Below are positions 1 through 12,250 of a stretch of DNA of 64,000 nt, piece by piece. The first letter of the stretch is position 1, and every line of letters starts with the position of its first letter. Made by a program: the position numbers and the translations under genes. The notes beneath the pieces were generated by a model that was not told the DNA's origin, made no database searches, and saw only the letters and a program-made list of their open reading frames with translations. This DNA is from Meconema thalassinum (lineage: Eukaryota; Arthropoda; Insecta; Orthoptera; Tettigoniidae), in assembly GCA_946902985.2 (NCBI GenBank), contig OX336389.2, positions 793,600,979 to 793,664,978 on the forward strand, read 5' to 3'.

Positions 1-1180
1 ATCCAACAGTGTTCATGTGTTGATAATTCTGTTTTGTATATAAAGTGTATGAATGCATTCTCAATGCCTTTATGGCATTCTTTTAGATTCAATTTTAAAT
101 TATAAATTAGATGAAATTCTTTTATGATTTGTGGTATTTTCAAAGTCTCCCTTCTACCCTTATTGTTGCATCGAGCCGAAAATCAGTAAAGCATTTTTTG
201 ATTTTGTTTGTTATTGTAATTTTAACCCATATGGCGCCCTGAGATGTTAAAATTGTCGTGCTGACTGATTTTTGGTAAAATGCATATGTGGTCGTTGGAC
301 TTCGGTCTAAACGCGCACAACGTGGCTCAAAGCATAACTAGACTAAAGTTATTGCCTTAATGCCAAGAGACATTAACTTTCAAGAACATGGAGAATCACT
401 TCAGTGCTCGTCTTCTCAATGTTGAACCCACACGACATTCTATCTTCTGTATAAAAGCCCAACGTTACGCAGGAATCAATGCGGTTACAGAAAGAGGTCA
501 CATATGATGTGCGTGATGCTGAACGTGTCCTGTGTACCGAACCACTGCTTCAAAATCAGCACAAGGTTTATTTTACCTCCGCAGGCGGTTCTGAGGAGTG
601 GCACCCGGTAAAGAGTCCCAGAGTCCATCAGATTGGACCTAATATTAAATAAGAGTCTGACGGTAAGTATATAAAAAACGAACACAGTTGAAGTTTGTCA
701 AAAGAATCTAAACCGCAGATATTTGCGAAACACTCCAATGTTGCCAACTTACCTGAATATTGAAATCCCATAGCGTAATAGTCTTCCAAACACATTGGTT
801 GGAAACTATAAAGCAAATATGAAACAGCACTACATAATGCTCTAATTAGTTCGGCCGGAACAGCTACTAGCTTGTCGTGATCGTAAATTAATTGCTCGCT
901 GTATTGTATTTAGTTCAACCACGAGGAAGGTCGTTGTCATAATGGGTAATAGTAGTGCCATTAGAGGTCCTCGTTAGTGCTAATTTACTTATCAAAAATT
1001 GTGTTGAAATTGTTATTAAGGATGGTATGATAGCCGTTTACTGCTGGTAGCTTGTGATAATACAATTTGGAAAATTGGTTAAGATTGAACTGAATATGTA
1101 AGGTTCAACAATTGTGTGCCCAAATAAATCTTCGTTTGCATTGTTAACTGAAAAACTACTTTTTATGAGCCAATGAAATT
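1..1180. other. unannotated AT-rich sequence
   Basis: No coding region, repeat unit or RNA gene could be supported here. The short open frames are isolated, have no recognisable motifs and lie in AT-rich sequence typical of insect intronic or intergenic DNA. Confidence 0.5.
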
Positions 1181-1182
1181 TT

Positions 1183-1212
1183 AGCCTATTTTCATCTATG
1201 AAAAAATAGGCT
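1183..1212. repeat. short AT-rich hairpin
   Basis: AGCCTATTTTCAT pairs with ATGAAAAAATAGGCT across a very short loop. It sits at the left edge of the ~430-bp tandem repeat zone and may mark the end of that repeat. No function is assigned. Confidence 0.4.
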
Positions 1213-1232
1213 TATGTGATGACTTTTCTTCC

Positions 1233-1260
1233 GTGTGTGCGTGTGTGTATGTGTGTGTGT
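1233..1260 (+). repeat. (GT)n microsatellite
   Basis: A run of GT dinucleotides interrupted by single C and A substitutions. Confidence 0.85.
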
Positions 1261-1334
1261 CCCTAACAAAATCTAAACGGGCGAAGCGATTTCAATGATC
1301 ATCAGTAAGTGCATACTGCTACCTTGCCTGATCT

Positions 1335-2590
1335 CGACCACGCCTTTCAAATTTTAATAAGTCATAACAATCCAACATGGTGGCCGCGTGAAATATTTGA
1401 CTGGCACTCTATTATCTCCGTAACTGTTACCGATATCACCCTGAAATCTTGTACGGTAATAAAGGGTACTACTACAAGTTTACCTATGTGAGATTCAAAA
1501 ACTTGTTATGTAGAAAACTCATATGGCGGCCAAGTGAAGTTGAAACATATAAATAGTTTTTTCTCGCGATTTAATCATCCTGGTGCAGCGAAACGTGGTA
1601 AAGCAAATGTTTATATACATCAAAATGCACTGACTTCTAATTTACTTCAATTGTTTACATAACCTCAAGATGGCAACTGTGCAAATTTTAAAATCTCGTT
1701 TTTATTTCTTGCGTCCTAATCATTAGATTGAAGTTTTCATAAGAAACCTACGCAATAATTTTCATGTATTAGTACGTAACTCAATGGCCTACATGTACTG
1801 TATAGCAATCCAACATGCAGACCATCCGAAATATTTAGACGGCTCTCAATATCTAAGAATCTATTAGAGCAATCAGACTGAAATTCTGTATGTTGACGAG
1901 GATATTAACTTATGTTCACCTATGGCACTTTTAATAACATGGTTATCACAACACCAACATGGCGCCCAAGCGAAATTTAAACATTTAAATAGAATTTACT
2001 CGCGATTTAAATATCCGAATTCAGTGATATTTGGTTCGGTAAATGTTCATATAACATTTAATCTGCTGACTCAATTGTTTTGATAACCCCAAGATGGTGG
2101 CTTTGCGAAATTTTTGAAATTAAGTTATTTTCTCTTGTGTACTAATCATGCGATCGAAGTATACGTTTGAATAATGAACCTACGCAATAATTTTCATCTA
2201 ATGGTACAAAACCTTCTGCCCTACACATGTAACAATCCGACATGGTGACCATCCAAAATATTTAGTCGGCTCTGAATATCTACGAATCTATTACATCAAT
2301 CAGACTGAAATTTTGTATGTTGATAGAGGCTATTTATATAAGATAACCTATGGATCATTTAATAACCTGGTTAGCACAAAACCAACATGGCGGTGACCGG
2401 AAATTCAATTAGTTAAATGGATTTTTCTCGTGACATCTCATCCGTGATCTGTGAAATTTGGCACAATATAACTTCATACAATCCTTAATATACTGACGTT
2501 TAATTTAATGGAAATGTATGAGAATTTAAAAAGGCGGCTGTGCATTGTTTTAAATCTCGTATTCATTTCTCGTGCCCTAAGTAAGGCCAG
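1335..2590. repeat. ~430-bp tandem repeat, about three diverged units
   Basis: Landmarks recur at regular distances. ATGGCG-type motifs followed by (C)AAGTGAAgTTgAAACATwTAAATAG start at about 1523, 1959 and 2387. A motif ending GAAATATTTAGwCGG recurs near 1374, 1812 and 2239. CAAGATGG(c/t) recurs near 1668 and 2091, with a degenerate copy near 2530. Spacing is 423-439 bp throughout. The units have diverged by substitution and small indels, so the array is old. The GAAGTTGAAACATTTAAATAG segment also appears near 59370, so this is a dispersed family and not a purely local satellite. No protein is encoded. Confidence 0.7.
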
Positions 2591-2640
2591 TAGGATATAT
2601 GGAAATAGGGTATTTAGTTCTTCACGGAACTCCTTTGTTT

Positions 2641-2973
2641 AGCGTATGGCTTTTAGTGACCCGAGTGTCCGAGGACATGTTCGGCTCACCAGTTTGTAGC
2701 TGCTTCTAGGCGACACCCAATGGGTGAGCTACAAGTACCGTCGCGTGTGGACTGTTGTCTGGGGAGGAAAGTTTGAATGTAAGGACGAGGAGTTGGAAGG
2801 TAGTGGCTGTGGCCTATAGTTTGCGACCAACCCCGGCATTTGCCTGGAAGGAAGATGGGAAACCACAGAAGACCATCTTCAAGGTTGCCGGCGGGGGGAT
2901 TTGAACCTCCTTGCCTCCCGGATGTGAGCGACTGCCAGCAGCCATGCCGTAATGACCACGGCTAACTCACCCG
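2641..2973 (-). mobile_element. tRNA-derived SINE, minus strand
   Basis: Read on the minus strand, this begins CCGGGTGAGTTAGCCGTGG and carries a Pol III B-box-like GGTTCAAATCC at about 2900. It ends with a body shared with the SINE at 11388-11711: a CCTTCCAGGCAAATGCCGGGG core and a 3' end reading GCCATACGCTAAA. The two copies are clearly the same family, in opposite orientation and moderately diverged. Flanks read CTTTGTTTA on the left and CTTGTTTA on the right, a possible decayed target duplication. Confidence 0.8.
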
Positions 2974-3462
2974 GTGCGGACTACTTGTTTATACTCAATT
3001 AAGGTTCAAATCCAAGGATTTACGGGGGCTATCCTGTGTTTTCCTTTCCACAACCTTTATGAACTCTTGTAGTGCTTATATACAATCCTGAGAATCAGTT
3101 TTATCTGTTTCGACAATGTGTTTCCCAAAAGCGTAAATAAAATTAGAAAAACATGACAATTGGAAAATAATGTCATGAATGAATAAGCAGATAAGTCATT
3201 CATTCATGTTTTGAGAGTCTGCTAAGACTTTCAAAGTTAGATTGTTGCAAAAACGAAATCTAATAAGCCTCTATTCTCAACCAGTCTGTACGCTATAAGC
3301 CAAAATACGTAATACGTGTGGTCTGTAGATACAGTTGATCCTAAGTCCGATGGATTCAAAAACTAGAAAAGTATCTTATTAGGCTACTGTAGAAGGCATC
3401 CAATGACAAATTACGAGAAAGCTATCTGCCGTTCACATACAAGACACGATGTCTGTCATGAG

Positions 3463-4081
3463 TAAGGTTCGGATGTTAAGGAAAAGTCATATTTTTTCCT
3501 GATCTCATTTAACCCGAAATCTGAAAAATAAGTTTGAATGACGGGTCCCTGACCACGTTTAAATAAATTTGATGTTGCCTATAAATGCATATTTCGGCCA
3601 TTTTTATTGTTTTGGTCATATTTGGTCATATGTTAGTGATATAAGGTCATATTTGGTTATAATTTCAGCATTTTTTAAAATTAAATTGAGGCGTCGTTAA
3701 CAAGGTAAGTTACACGTTATCTGCGTCGAGTTTCAAACACAGGATTTCCGAATAGTGTAGTAGATATATTTTTCTTTCTTTTCCCGGAACAGGCAGATAG
3801 CAGGTTTAGAAAACCTGATTCCAAGAAGGCGCTCCTCTACGCACGTCTTTTAGCACATCTTTCTGGACATGTTAGATTGCGACAGTGTACACATGAGATC
3901 ACGGAACATGACGATACTGTGCTTCCACCTCATGTCACTCCAGTAGATATATTTAGCTCAGAAGCAATTAGCAAACAAGGGAATGCCATGTTTTTAAGTT
4001 CATATTTCATAGTTTTTAGGTCATATTTAGCTAGATTTTGCATATTTTGTACTTCTTTAGGTCTTAAACTTCCGAACCTTA
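3463..4081. mobile_element. non-autonomous hAT-like element with 8-bp target duplication
   Basis: The left end is TAAGGTTCGGATGTT. The right end, read on the other strand, is TAAGGTTCGGAAGTTTAAG. Both are flanked by a perfect 8-bp direct repeat GTCATGAG at 3455-3462 and 4082-4089. An 8-bp duplication with short inverted ends is characteristic of the hAT superfamily. The 619-bp body contains several GGTCATATTT-type subterminal motifs and a 71-codon open frame (3877-4092) without recognisable transposase motifs, so the copy is best called a MITE or deletion derivative. Assignment to hAT rests on the duplication length and end structure, not on coding sequence. Confidence 0.75.
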
Positions 4082-4607
4082 GTCATGAGTAAGGCGATAA
4101 GTCGGTGATAGAGCAATACAACTTCTGGAGCCAGACTGAGTCCAGAAAATCTACTTTTAATATAAAAAAGCAAGGCCATAAGTCATTTTCTAAAAAAGAG
4201 AAGAAACACCAGCCTTCTAAAAATGATGTATCCATTATATTAAGAAAATAACAAATACCATAGAAAGCAATTTGCCTACAAAAAATGTAAGTTACACATG
4301 TGTTCTGAAGCTAAATTTACGTAACATCACTTTCTTCAAGTGGAAATAATTTTGAAATGGTCCAGCAACACGCGTCTTAAGAATCTGAACTTCAACGCTG
4401 TATAAATCCCCAGTCAGAGGATGATCCCGTCAACGATGTTAGAAGGCTTGTGGGACATGACAATTAGCTTTGTAGCCTTTCATGGCTACAATTTGTTTAA
4501 GTCGAAGAAATAATTTTTCAATGTAGGAATTTTAGTACAGGCTACACTTCTGCCGTGTTAATTGGGTGAAATATTATAGACCCCCCCCCCTCCGTAAACA
4601 CGTTAAA

Positions 4608-4756
4608 ATTATTGATGAATTTTATAGCGTGACTTGGTTCCGGGATAACCTTATAGCCATTTACAAACTTTTACTGAAATCGGCTGGGTCGTTCTGGAGT
4701 TATGAAATGACTGACGGCAGACAGACAAAAGTAAAATTTTATAAACATAGATGCAG
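4608..4756 (+). repeat. dispersed repeat fragment (copy 1)
   Basis: ATTGATGAATTTTATAGCG, then GGTTCCGGGATAACCTTATAG, AGCCATTTACAAAC and a TTATGAAATGACTGACGGCAG tail. The same order of motifs recurs at 6396-6550 on the same strand. The foldback element at 5514-6390 ends immediately before the second copy. The open frame at 4566-4772 simply runs through the repeat. Confidence 0.55.
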
Positions 4757-5513
4757 GCTAGTGAATGTATGAGATTTGACTCGTTATTTTCTGTAAAATT
4801 GGAGGGGAAAAATGACGTGATGTTTATTTGTCGTGAGTATATAAAATATAAAATATAAAAGGAGAGTGTGTCATTTCTCAGCTACATTACTCAGTGTAAA
4901 ACCCATTTTTCTACCATAGTAGATAGGGGTACACTTCATTTAAAATACAGAGTTATATTTACTGTATATATCAGCACCGTACGCGTCCACTCGGCTGTTG
5001 CTCGTGTATCAACCGACCGCAGATGGGTTATTTGCCGTAGTTGCTGTGCGGTGGCAGATGCAGCTGACGGGATGAGTGTGCATAGAGATAACTCGGGGAA
5101 TTACTTCATCCGTGGTCGGCTGAATCACGAGCAACAGACAAGTGGATGCGTGACGGTGCTGACATACAAATAAATATAACCCTGTATTTCTAATTCCTGT
5201 TAGTTGTTTGGGCAATAATAAAAGCTCATATTCAATAATTGTTCATTTCTATTTAAAGGCCTATTCGTGTTTCTAGGACCCAACGCCGTATAAAGCCACA
5301 AGAAGACCCTTTTAATAAATTTAAAATACTTGTGGAGTATGAAAATTCGGTTGTAACCTCCCATGGCAACAGTATTTTAAAATCGAAAAAAGAAACCTAT
5401 TTCAATACGGGAATTTTTTGAATTTAATTTTCCCGTACTGTGCTAAAAGAGACCATCTGTACGACATATCGCACGTGTAAATCAGGTGAAAGAATATAGG
5501 GCACCCCATTATA

Positions 5514-6390
5514 CAGGGTGATGCACTTAAAACTGTTTTTCGGAATATTTGGAAAAAAAAATATCGGATTTAAAATAAGATGCATTAAAAGTTCTTCACC
5601 TCGCAGAGGGGCGTCCAACAACATAAAGCTTGGCCCCCCTGCACCTCTCCCAGGGGCGGGAGAAGGGGGAGGGGGGGGGGGGGGGGGTGATTTTGAAATC
5701 TTAAATAGGAACCCCTATTTTTATTGCATATTTGGGTTCTCCGTGAAAAATATGTAACTTTTGTGTGAAACATTATTTTCGTTTCATGATAGATGGCGCT
5801 GTAATCGGAAATTAGAAATGAGGATGAGTATTGTTGAAAAAATTTCATATCTCAAAAAAATGCACATCTGATTAGGAAAATCAAAGTAAATGTTTTGATA
5901 TTTTTGAAAATGCTATCGTGTGACACCGTCAACCCTCCCGTAATGCATTCTTAGAGTACTTTTAACGTTACCCAGGAACAACGACGTGGACGTAGCCTAA
6001 TAGCAATTTCTTCCCTTCGGACTTCGGAGTGCTTGATTTTGGTGATTCCCCTTGCCTCTTACTATCTCGGGGTGATCGGTTACAAGGAGATTGTCGATTA
6101 CAACGCCATCAATCAAGAAACGAAAAACAATTCTCACACAAAAGTTACGTGTCTTTTCACGAAGAATCCAAATCGGCAATAATCTGCAATAAATAATATG
6201 GGTTCCTATTTAAGATGTCAAAGTCCCCCCCCCCTTCCTCCCGCCCCAGGGTGTGGTGCAGGGGGGGGGGGTCGAGCTTTATGTTAATGGATGTCCCTCT
6301 TTGAGGTGAACAACTTTTATTGCAACTTATCTTTAATCCGATTTGTATTTTCCAAATATTTCGAAAAAGAGTTTTAAGTGCCTCACCCTG
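5514..6390. mobile_element. foldback/TIR element with TA target site and poly-G arms
   Basis: The left end CAGGGTGATGCACTTAAAAC matches, inverted, the right end CAGGGTGAGGCACTTAAAAC. TA dinucleotides flank both ends (5512-5513 and 6391-6392), as in Tc1/mariner-type insertion. The arms are about 300 bp and remain alignable through a G-rich block and a segment reading ACTTTTGTGTGA, so the element can fold into a long imperfect hairpin around a central spacer of roughly 5820-6080. It encodes no recognisable transposase and is probably non-autonomous. The arms differ by many substitutions and by the length of the homopolymer tracts, which argues against an assembly artefact. Confidence 0.75.
5661..5687 (+). 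repeat. poly-G tract
   Basis: Five G, one A, then seventeen G. The matching tracts in the opposite arm of the foldback are C runs at 6224-6234 and a G run near 6261-6270. Such tracts can form G-quadruplexes and are prone to length error in sequencing. Confidence 0.85.
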
Positions 6391-6395
6391 TAAAG

Positions 6396-6550
6396 ATTGA
6401 TGAATTTTATGGCCGAGGTTAGTTCCGAGATAACCTCACAGCCATTTCCATTTTTCTTCAATTTGTTGGGCCATTCTCTAGTTATAAAATGAAAGGCGGA
6501 CAGAAAGAAAGAATGAAAGAAGGAAAGTAGGACAGAAGAAAGTCGAATTT
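6396..6550 (+). repeat. dispersed repeat fragment (copy 2)
   Basis: Same family as 4608-4756: ATTGATGAATTTTATGGCC, GTTCCGAGATAACC, AGCCATTTCC, TTATAAAATGAAAGGCGGACAG. It then degenerates into a purine-rich GAAAGAAAGAATGAAAG stretch. Confidence 0.5.
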
Positions 6551-9380
6551 TAGAAATATAGATAACGCATTTTTTTATCGTGAATTTTGAATCAGCATAC
6601 TGTACCCGATTTCAGCAGTGTCGTGAATGCCACAATCCAAGATAACAGCGGATCAAATACTAACGGCAGTACCCCGGCTAATAATACTTACCGTAATATC
6701 CGGCGTCACACACTCTGCAAATCGTGGACACATATCAGGCGATATTATCAACACGCAATGGATAATCCTCCACAGGATCAGCGGCAACACACACACCTGA
6801 GCGCAAGACTCTCATTCACACAGGCGTAACAGGGACAAAGGAATGGATAAAAATGGTTCAAGCCGCTACAATAACCATTGCATGATCCTACCGTCCCACT
6901 ATCTAAAAATCATAACGCAAGAGTATATTGAAAATGGTATAAGCATACGCAAATGCGTGCCCAAATTTTATTCAAAAAGGTAGACACCGCAAAGATGGAT
7001 ATAAGCAAATCGAAGATCCATAACCAAATGTCATTACAATTCGTGTCTTATGGCACAAACTCTAAGATAACGTCAGTAAAATTACATAAATAACGATTTA
7101 AAGATCAACAATAAATAAAATGGCAACATATCGCTATGCCTTTTCTATCAGGATCAATAAAAATAAATTTATGAAGAAAAAGAAAAAAAGAAACAACCCC
7201 CTTAATAGAATTAAATAGTGACGGCCTCTCACTATTTACAGTATCAATATTTTTACTCTATACATAGATCCTGAGTTTTATTCTTTATTGGATTATCGAA
7301 ATACCTTTTAATTCAAAATACAAAATTTAAGAAATACCTAATATTATCATATACGTGTCATTCTAGAACACTATCTACACCAATGTTCCTCCACTAATCT
7401 ATATAGAGACATTTGATTCATCAACACTCACTGACAGTGATCAACATCGAGGTTATCGGGCAAAATATGGTTTAGCATTCCGACCAATGAAGATGAGAGT
7501 GCTATCCACTGAACCCCTGTTTTTATTCAATCTTCAAAAACAATAACAATCATCATAAACTGAATTAATATCAACGTCCTGAATACTAAACTTTTGGAGC
7601 ACCCGGTATCGACAACCCAGCTGATCTGCAAGAACGCGACAGCCTACCAGAATAGAAAGAAATACTGTCATCCAACACAGTAAAATAATCTATAATCTAA
7701 CAGCAGTCGAAATAAACTCCACTAACCCTAATACCTCAACGTTCCAACGAACGGCAACCCCAGCTTAAAGCTGACTAACAAGACTGCAATCCTAAACACA
7801 CACACTAAACGCAGCCCAAAATAAAACAACAACAACTATTGACAGAGGAAAGGTTCCCAGGACATAACATCCCTTACAGTGGTCGACCTTCGAAATACCA
7901 AAAAAAAATTGGTATTATCGCACACCTCTTCAATGTAAACACCACCATCCATCACTATCAAAAATGACCATCTCTCCCTCAAGTTATAAGTAATTCAATG
8001 ACGTTGATACTAATTTTAAATACGCTGTACAAGCGATATCAGTTACAGATGGAATGACAATTTCCTAGTGCGTGTTAACCAAGCACGAAATATTTCTAAC
8101 TATAATCCGATTCAACTTACATTGATTGTGAGTGTCAACTCAAAAACATTTGCCACTGATGTGTGCACTATATTCATTAAACATTTAAATAAATAATTAT
8201 GTATATACACTGTGTCACTCTATAACAACAGTCGAGAACATCGCTCGAATCATCATTACATTATATAATTCAAAATTGTTTTCGAAAGAACTCTTCGTCT
8301 GAACGATCAGAGTAGCAACTAACTTCAAATCAACGAGAAATTTTCTAAAAGTCAAAACTGTGAATTAATAATACTTCCAAAGGAAGAAAAATAAATTTTG
8401 GAAAATCTCAAGTCAGGATTGAAGTTCCAAATTTCTCAAAATCCAAAATTAATCAGAATTTTCTGAAAATCCGAGGAAAGATTTAATTCAAATTCCAATA
8501 TCAAAATGGAATAAAATTTCAAAGTGAAAATTTCAAAATCCTAAAAAAATTCAGAAAATGATTCAAAATTCAGAAAACGATTCAAATGGTAAAGTCGGAT
8601 AATTTTGCAAAATCACAATATGAAAAGAATCATCGAAGAACCAAAAATAGCTAAATCCAAAATTTCAAAATTCAAAATCTAAGAAAATCTGATTTGCGAG
8701 ACTGCGAAGTGGCAACAGCGCGAAATAAGAATAAAATGCAAAGAAGAAATTGCGCAAGAAACTGTTAATCCCAAATCACTCTTAAATCCAAAAATAATTA
8801 ATTGCGAAAACCCAAGAGGTCGAAAATTCAAATCTGAGAAAAACCTTGCAATGGTTAAATGCCAGCGGTAATCATCGAAGCCACGACTCCACAAACCCAG
8901 GCACGGTCAATAAGAAGTTAATTCGCCCGCAAAGATCCCCAAACATCTGGAACTGAGGCTAACTAGCCTACTACAAGCACACCGTGACTTGCTTCGATGA
9001 ATAAAATCACTGACCACCAGGTCTAAACCATCTACATCACAAAATTTCTACTGAAATAAAATGATCACACTAAGCATCTACAAGAACACAGAACTAAAAA
9101 CTGGGGCTACAAATATAGAAGGACTGGTCTTACTTTCAGCTGAGTCGGAGACGAACAACGTGAAGAGCCATACACGTCCAGAACAGGTGCTGGTTTCCAT
9201 ATCACTCGGCTGACATCTGGGTAGCCTCGCAACTGCTCGTTCCCTGCTATCGGCCATCCGAGTACTCGAGAGGGTCTTGATTACTTCGGCGTTCGGTTCG
9301 CCACCTGAGAGACCCCTCGTTCGATCCCTGGTCTTCATCCCGGCGTTTTCTTCTTCTCGTCCCTTCGGAAAATCTTGTAG
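6551..9380. other. A-rich, gene-free sequence with strand asymmetry
   Basis: No gene or transposon domain is recognisable. The plus strand is strongly A-rich for more than 2 kb. From about 8330 to 8870 it is a degenerate array of short AAATTC/CAAAATTTC words, apparently decayed simple sequence. The largest open frame here (9078-9473, minus) has no motif and ordinary composition. A tRNA-like TTCGATCCC near 9310-9340 hints at another SINE head but is too weak to call. Confidence 0.4.
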
Positions 9381-9389
9381 TCTCCTTCC

Positions 9390-9690
9390 ATACATGTGTT
9401 GGCCACAATTCATAATGTTCTCTAGTAGATTGTGCATTTTTGAAGTGGCTGCGTGAACTTTGCTTTTCCGCATATCGTTCTAAGTGACTCTACTCGTAGG
9501 AATTCTCGCTTTCATGATGCAGGCCACATTTCCCACATCATAATTTAACAAAATACCATGACTTCCTCTGAAAAATCACATTTCCTTCCGGCCACGTGTC
9601 CATAATGTTCTCCATTTTATTGCTCACCACTTCCTCCTCGAACATATCGTTCCGAAGTAACGTATCTCAAGGATTTCCCATACAAACATA
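9390..9690. repeat. two-copy tandem duplication, ~195 bp apart
   Basis: GGCCAC..CATAATGTTCTC followed by a CATATCGTTC box occurs at about 9393-9475 and again at about 9588-9650. The copies are diverged and no coding sequence is implied. Confidence 0.4.
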
Positions 9691-9699
9691 CACTTACAG

Positions 9700-10550
9700 T
9701 ACTTTTCACGGAGTATATTCACAATTCCCTTTTCTCCACGAATACGTTACACAATGCTGACTGACAATACATCGTCTCCCCATGCCACCGATCTTACCGT
9801 GGAATATTCCAGAACCCACTCAAAATCACACATAGACTTTCGTGCTTCGCAGTACATTAGCACATTTAGACACGATGTTTCACACGTTCATATCACTTCC
9901 TTAATCATCACACACGAACAACCACTCCCGTCACGCGTTTTACGCAGCGCTCTCCTCGCCTCTCTGTCTCAATTGACTCTCCTCGCGTCACCTCACACAC
10001 TCACGTCATCCTTCTCTCACCTTCTCGAACCATCTGCTCCCTTCCTCCATGCTGCCAACCCACACTCGGAGATGAATATCATCATACAGGCTTCGGGCGT
10101 TATTATCCAAGGAAGACATTTCCTGATTATAACTTAATTAATTTCCTCAATTTATTTCCCATGGTCAATGCTTCCAAATGCATTAAATAGCCTACTAGTC
10201 AAGATAAAACTTTCCATTTCTGACTTCGCTCACTGGATCTTCCAATCTCATTCTCTTTTTTCAAGTGTGGGTTGTGGTCTATCTCGTAGGATGATCCAAT
10301 TACATCCGCCCTTTCTAGGAGGAAATTGCATTCAGCTAACAAGCTTCTTGTTGGGCAATACTTCATGACTATAAAGCTTGCGTAATAGACCTGTTCCAAA
10401 ATTCATTATTCCAATAGTAATTAAATGATCCCTTTTCTAAGGCTGCCTTTCATATCTGCTCCTGGTATCTCTTTATACGAATTCGGGGACAGTACATAAT
10501 TCTTAAAGTATTATTATCATTGTTATTATTATTATGACTATTATGATAAT
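9700..10550. other. no recognised feature
   Basis: Open frames at 9754-10137 and 10168-10368 lack motifs, splice context or codon-like composition. Nothing else was supported. Confidence 0.4.
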
Positions 10551-10557
10551 TGCTGTG

Positions 10558-10559
10558 TA

Positions 10560-10594
<35 letters not shown>
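10558..10594 (+). repeat. (ATT)n microsatellite
   Basis: About twelve ATT triplets, in a wider ATT-rich zone beginning near 10510. Confidence 0.9.
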
Positions 10595-11387
10595 GCAATA
10601 GTGTAAATTTCCTTGTGCAAGCGATGCTCTTCCTGTCTTCTTTTTATTTTAATACAATATTAAAAAAATTACGAGCCTTACAGTAGTCGCATATGATGTG
10701 TAACATCTGACATAGAAGAAACCTCACGTGAAATTGTACATACACCGGTATTTTATACTATTATTGGCACAAATATTAATCTATTGTAAAAGGGAGTGTT
10801 TTACAGATATTGTAGTTTATAATACGGTAATCAATTTATTAGATGATTTGTAGCTTCCATCAGCACTAGCCTAAATAAAGAATACGATATGGATCAACTA
10901 AATTAATAGACGCGACACCACTCATAACCTTAAATTGCTTATAAACAGGTCCTCTTCATTCACAGACAATTCGTAATTTCATATGGATTCTGTTAAAATG
11001 AGTCATATTGATATGATAAATATCGTTTAAAATGATAACCTGGGAGCAAAAATATCCACCCCCTCCGGGATTCGAACCAAAGATCTCTAGATTCACAGTC
11101 ATAAGCACTAACTCCACGGCTATTTCGACTACGACAATTTTGTGCACAAGATGGTGATTTATTTCCACGTTCCAATAATACTGCATTACGGAATTAAGTT
11201 TCCTTTATATTTCGCTTCTTTCAATAATGTTCCTGCGTGAAATTGAGTTTAAAATGCCTTATGCATAGGCCCTCTTGTGAGTAAAGAGAAAGTATTCAGT
11301 AATAGTTCATGAAGGCTTGCTCAATTCTCGAATAACCATAACGATTATATTATATTGATGACTGCATTATGGTCATGTGGGTTAATA

Positions 11388-11711
11388 CCGGGTGAGTTAG
11401 CCGTGGTCGTTACGGCATGACTGCTGGCAGTCGCTCACATCCGGGAGGCGAGGAGGTTCGAATCCCCCCGCCGGCAACCTTGAAGATGGTCTTCTGTGGT
11501 TTCCCATCTTCCTTCCAGGCAAATGCCGGGGTTGGTCCCTAACTACAGGCCACAACCGCTACCTTCCAAATCCTCGTCCTTACATTCCCACTTTCCTCCC
11601 CAACGGTACTTGTAGCCCACCCGTTGGGTGTCCGTCTCGAAGCAGCTACAAAACTGGCGAGCCAAACATGTCCTTGGACACTCCCGGCACTATAAGCCAT
11701 ACGCTAAAAAA
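11388..11711 (+). mobile_element. full-length tRNA-derived SINE with 13-bp target duplication
   Basis: It starts CCGGGTGAGTTAGCCGTGG, has a B-box GGTTCGAATCC at 11455-11465, a conserved core with CCTTCCAGGCAAATGCCGGGG, and ends at ATACGCTAAAAA. ATGTGGGTTAATA is duplicated exactly at 11375-11387 and 11712-11724. The empty site is present in the inverted copy of the host repeat near 17440-17460, which confirms both boundaries. The same family occurs at 2641-2973. Transcription would be by RNA polymerase III and mobility would depend on a LINE. Confidence 0.95.
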
Positions 11712-11994
11712 ATGTGGGTTAATATTTGAATAGCCATTGTGCAGAAACATAATACCGGCAATGCCGACTACTTACAATGTTTGATATTAAGGCATTTTAC
11801 CATTTAAATACTGATACGAAGACTTTGAACATGTACCATGTCATTTGTTTCAATCACTTGACACCAGAGTTTGCATGAGCGTTTCCTTTCAGTATGTCAT
11901 ATACATTCCAAATGGCCGAGAGTACGTCATGGTATCAATTTCCGACACCGCGCGCTCATTGTTTCTCGTACCACTGCCAGCTGGGTCTTACCAC

Positions 11995-12250
11995 TGCCCG
12001 CTGGATCGATCGATAGAGCGGGCAGTGCATACTTCCGTTTTCCACCACTGTCAGCTAGTACACTTCTGTTCGATCGATCGAGCGAGCAGTGCTTACTTCC
12101 GTTTTCCACCACTGACAGCTAGTACACTTCCGTTTGATTGATCGAGCGGGCAGTGCATACTTCCGTTATCCACCACTGCCAGCTAGTACACATCCGTTCG
12201 ATCGATCGAGCGGGCAGTGCATACTTCCGTTCGATCCACCACTGGCAGCT
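11995..12250 (+). repeat. ~64-bp GATCGATC minisatellite, about four units (copy A)
   Basis: Each unit contains GATCGATCGAGCGGGCAGTG, CATACTTCCGTT, CCACCACTG and CAGCTAGTACACTTCCGTT. Four imperfect units lie head to tail. The array opens several long frames on both strands that translate to degenerate repeats of the same peptide; these are not genes. The inverted copy of the array is at 16915-17180. Confidence 0.85.
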
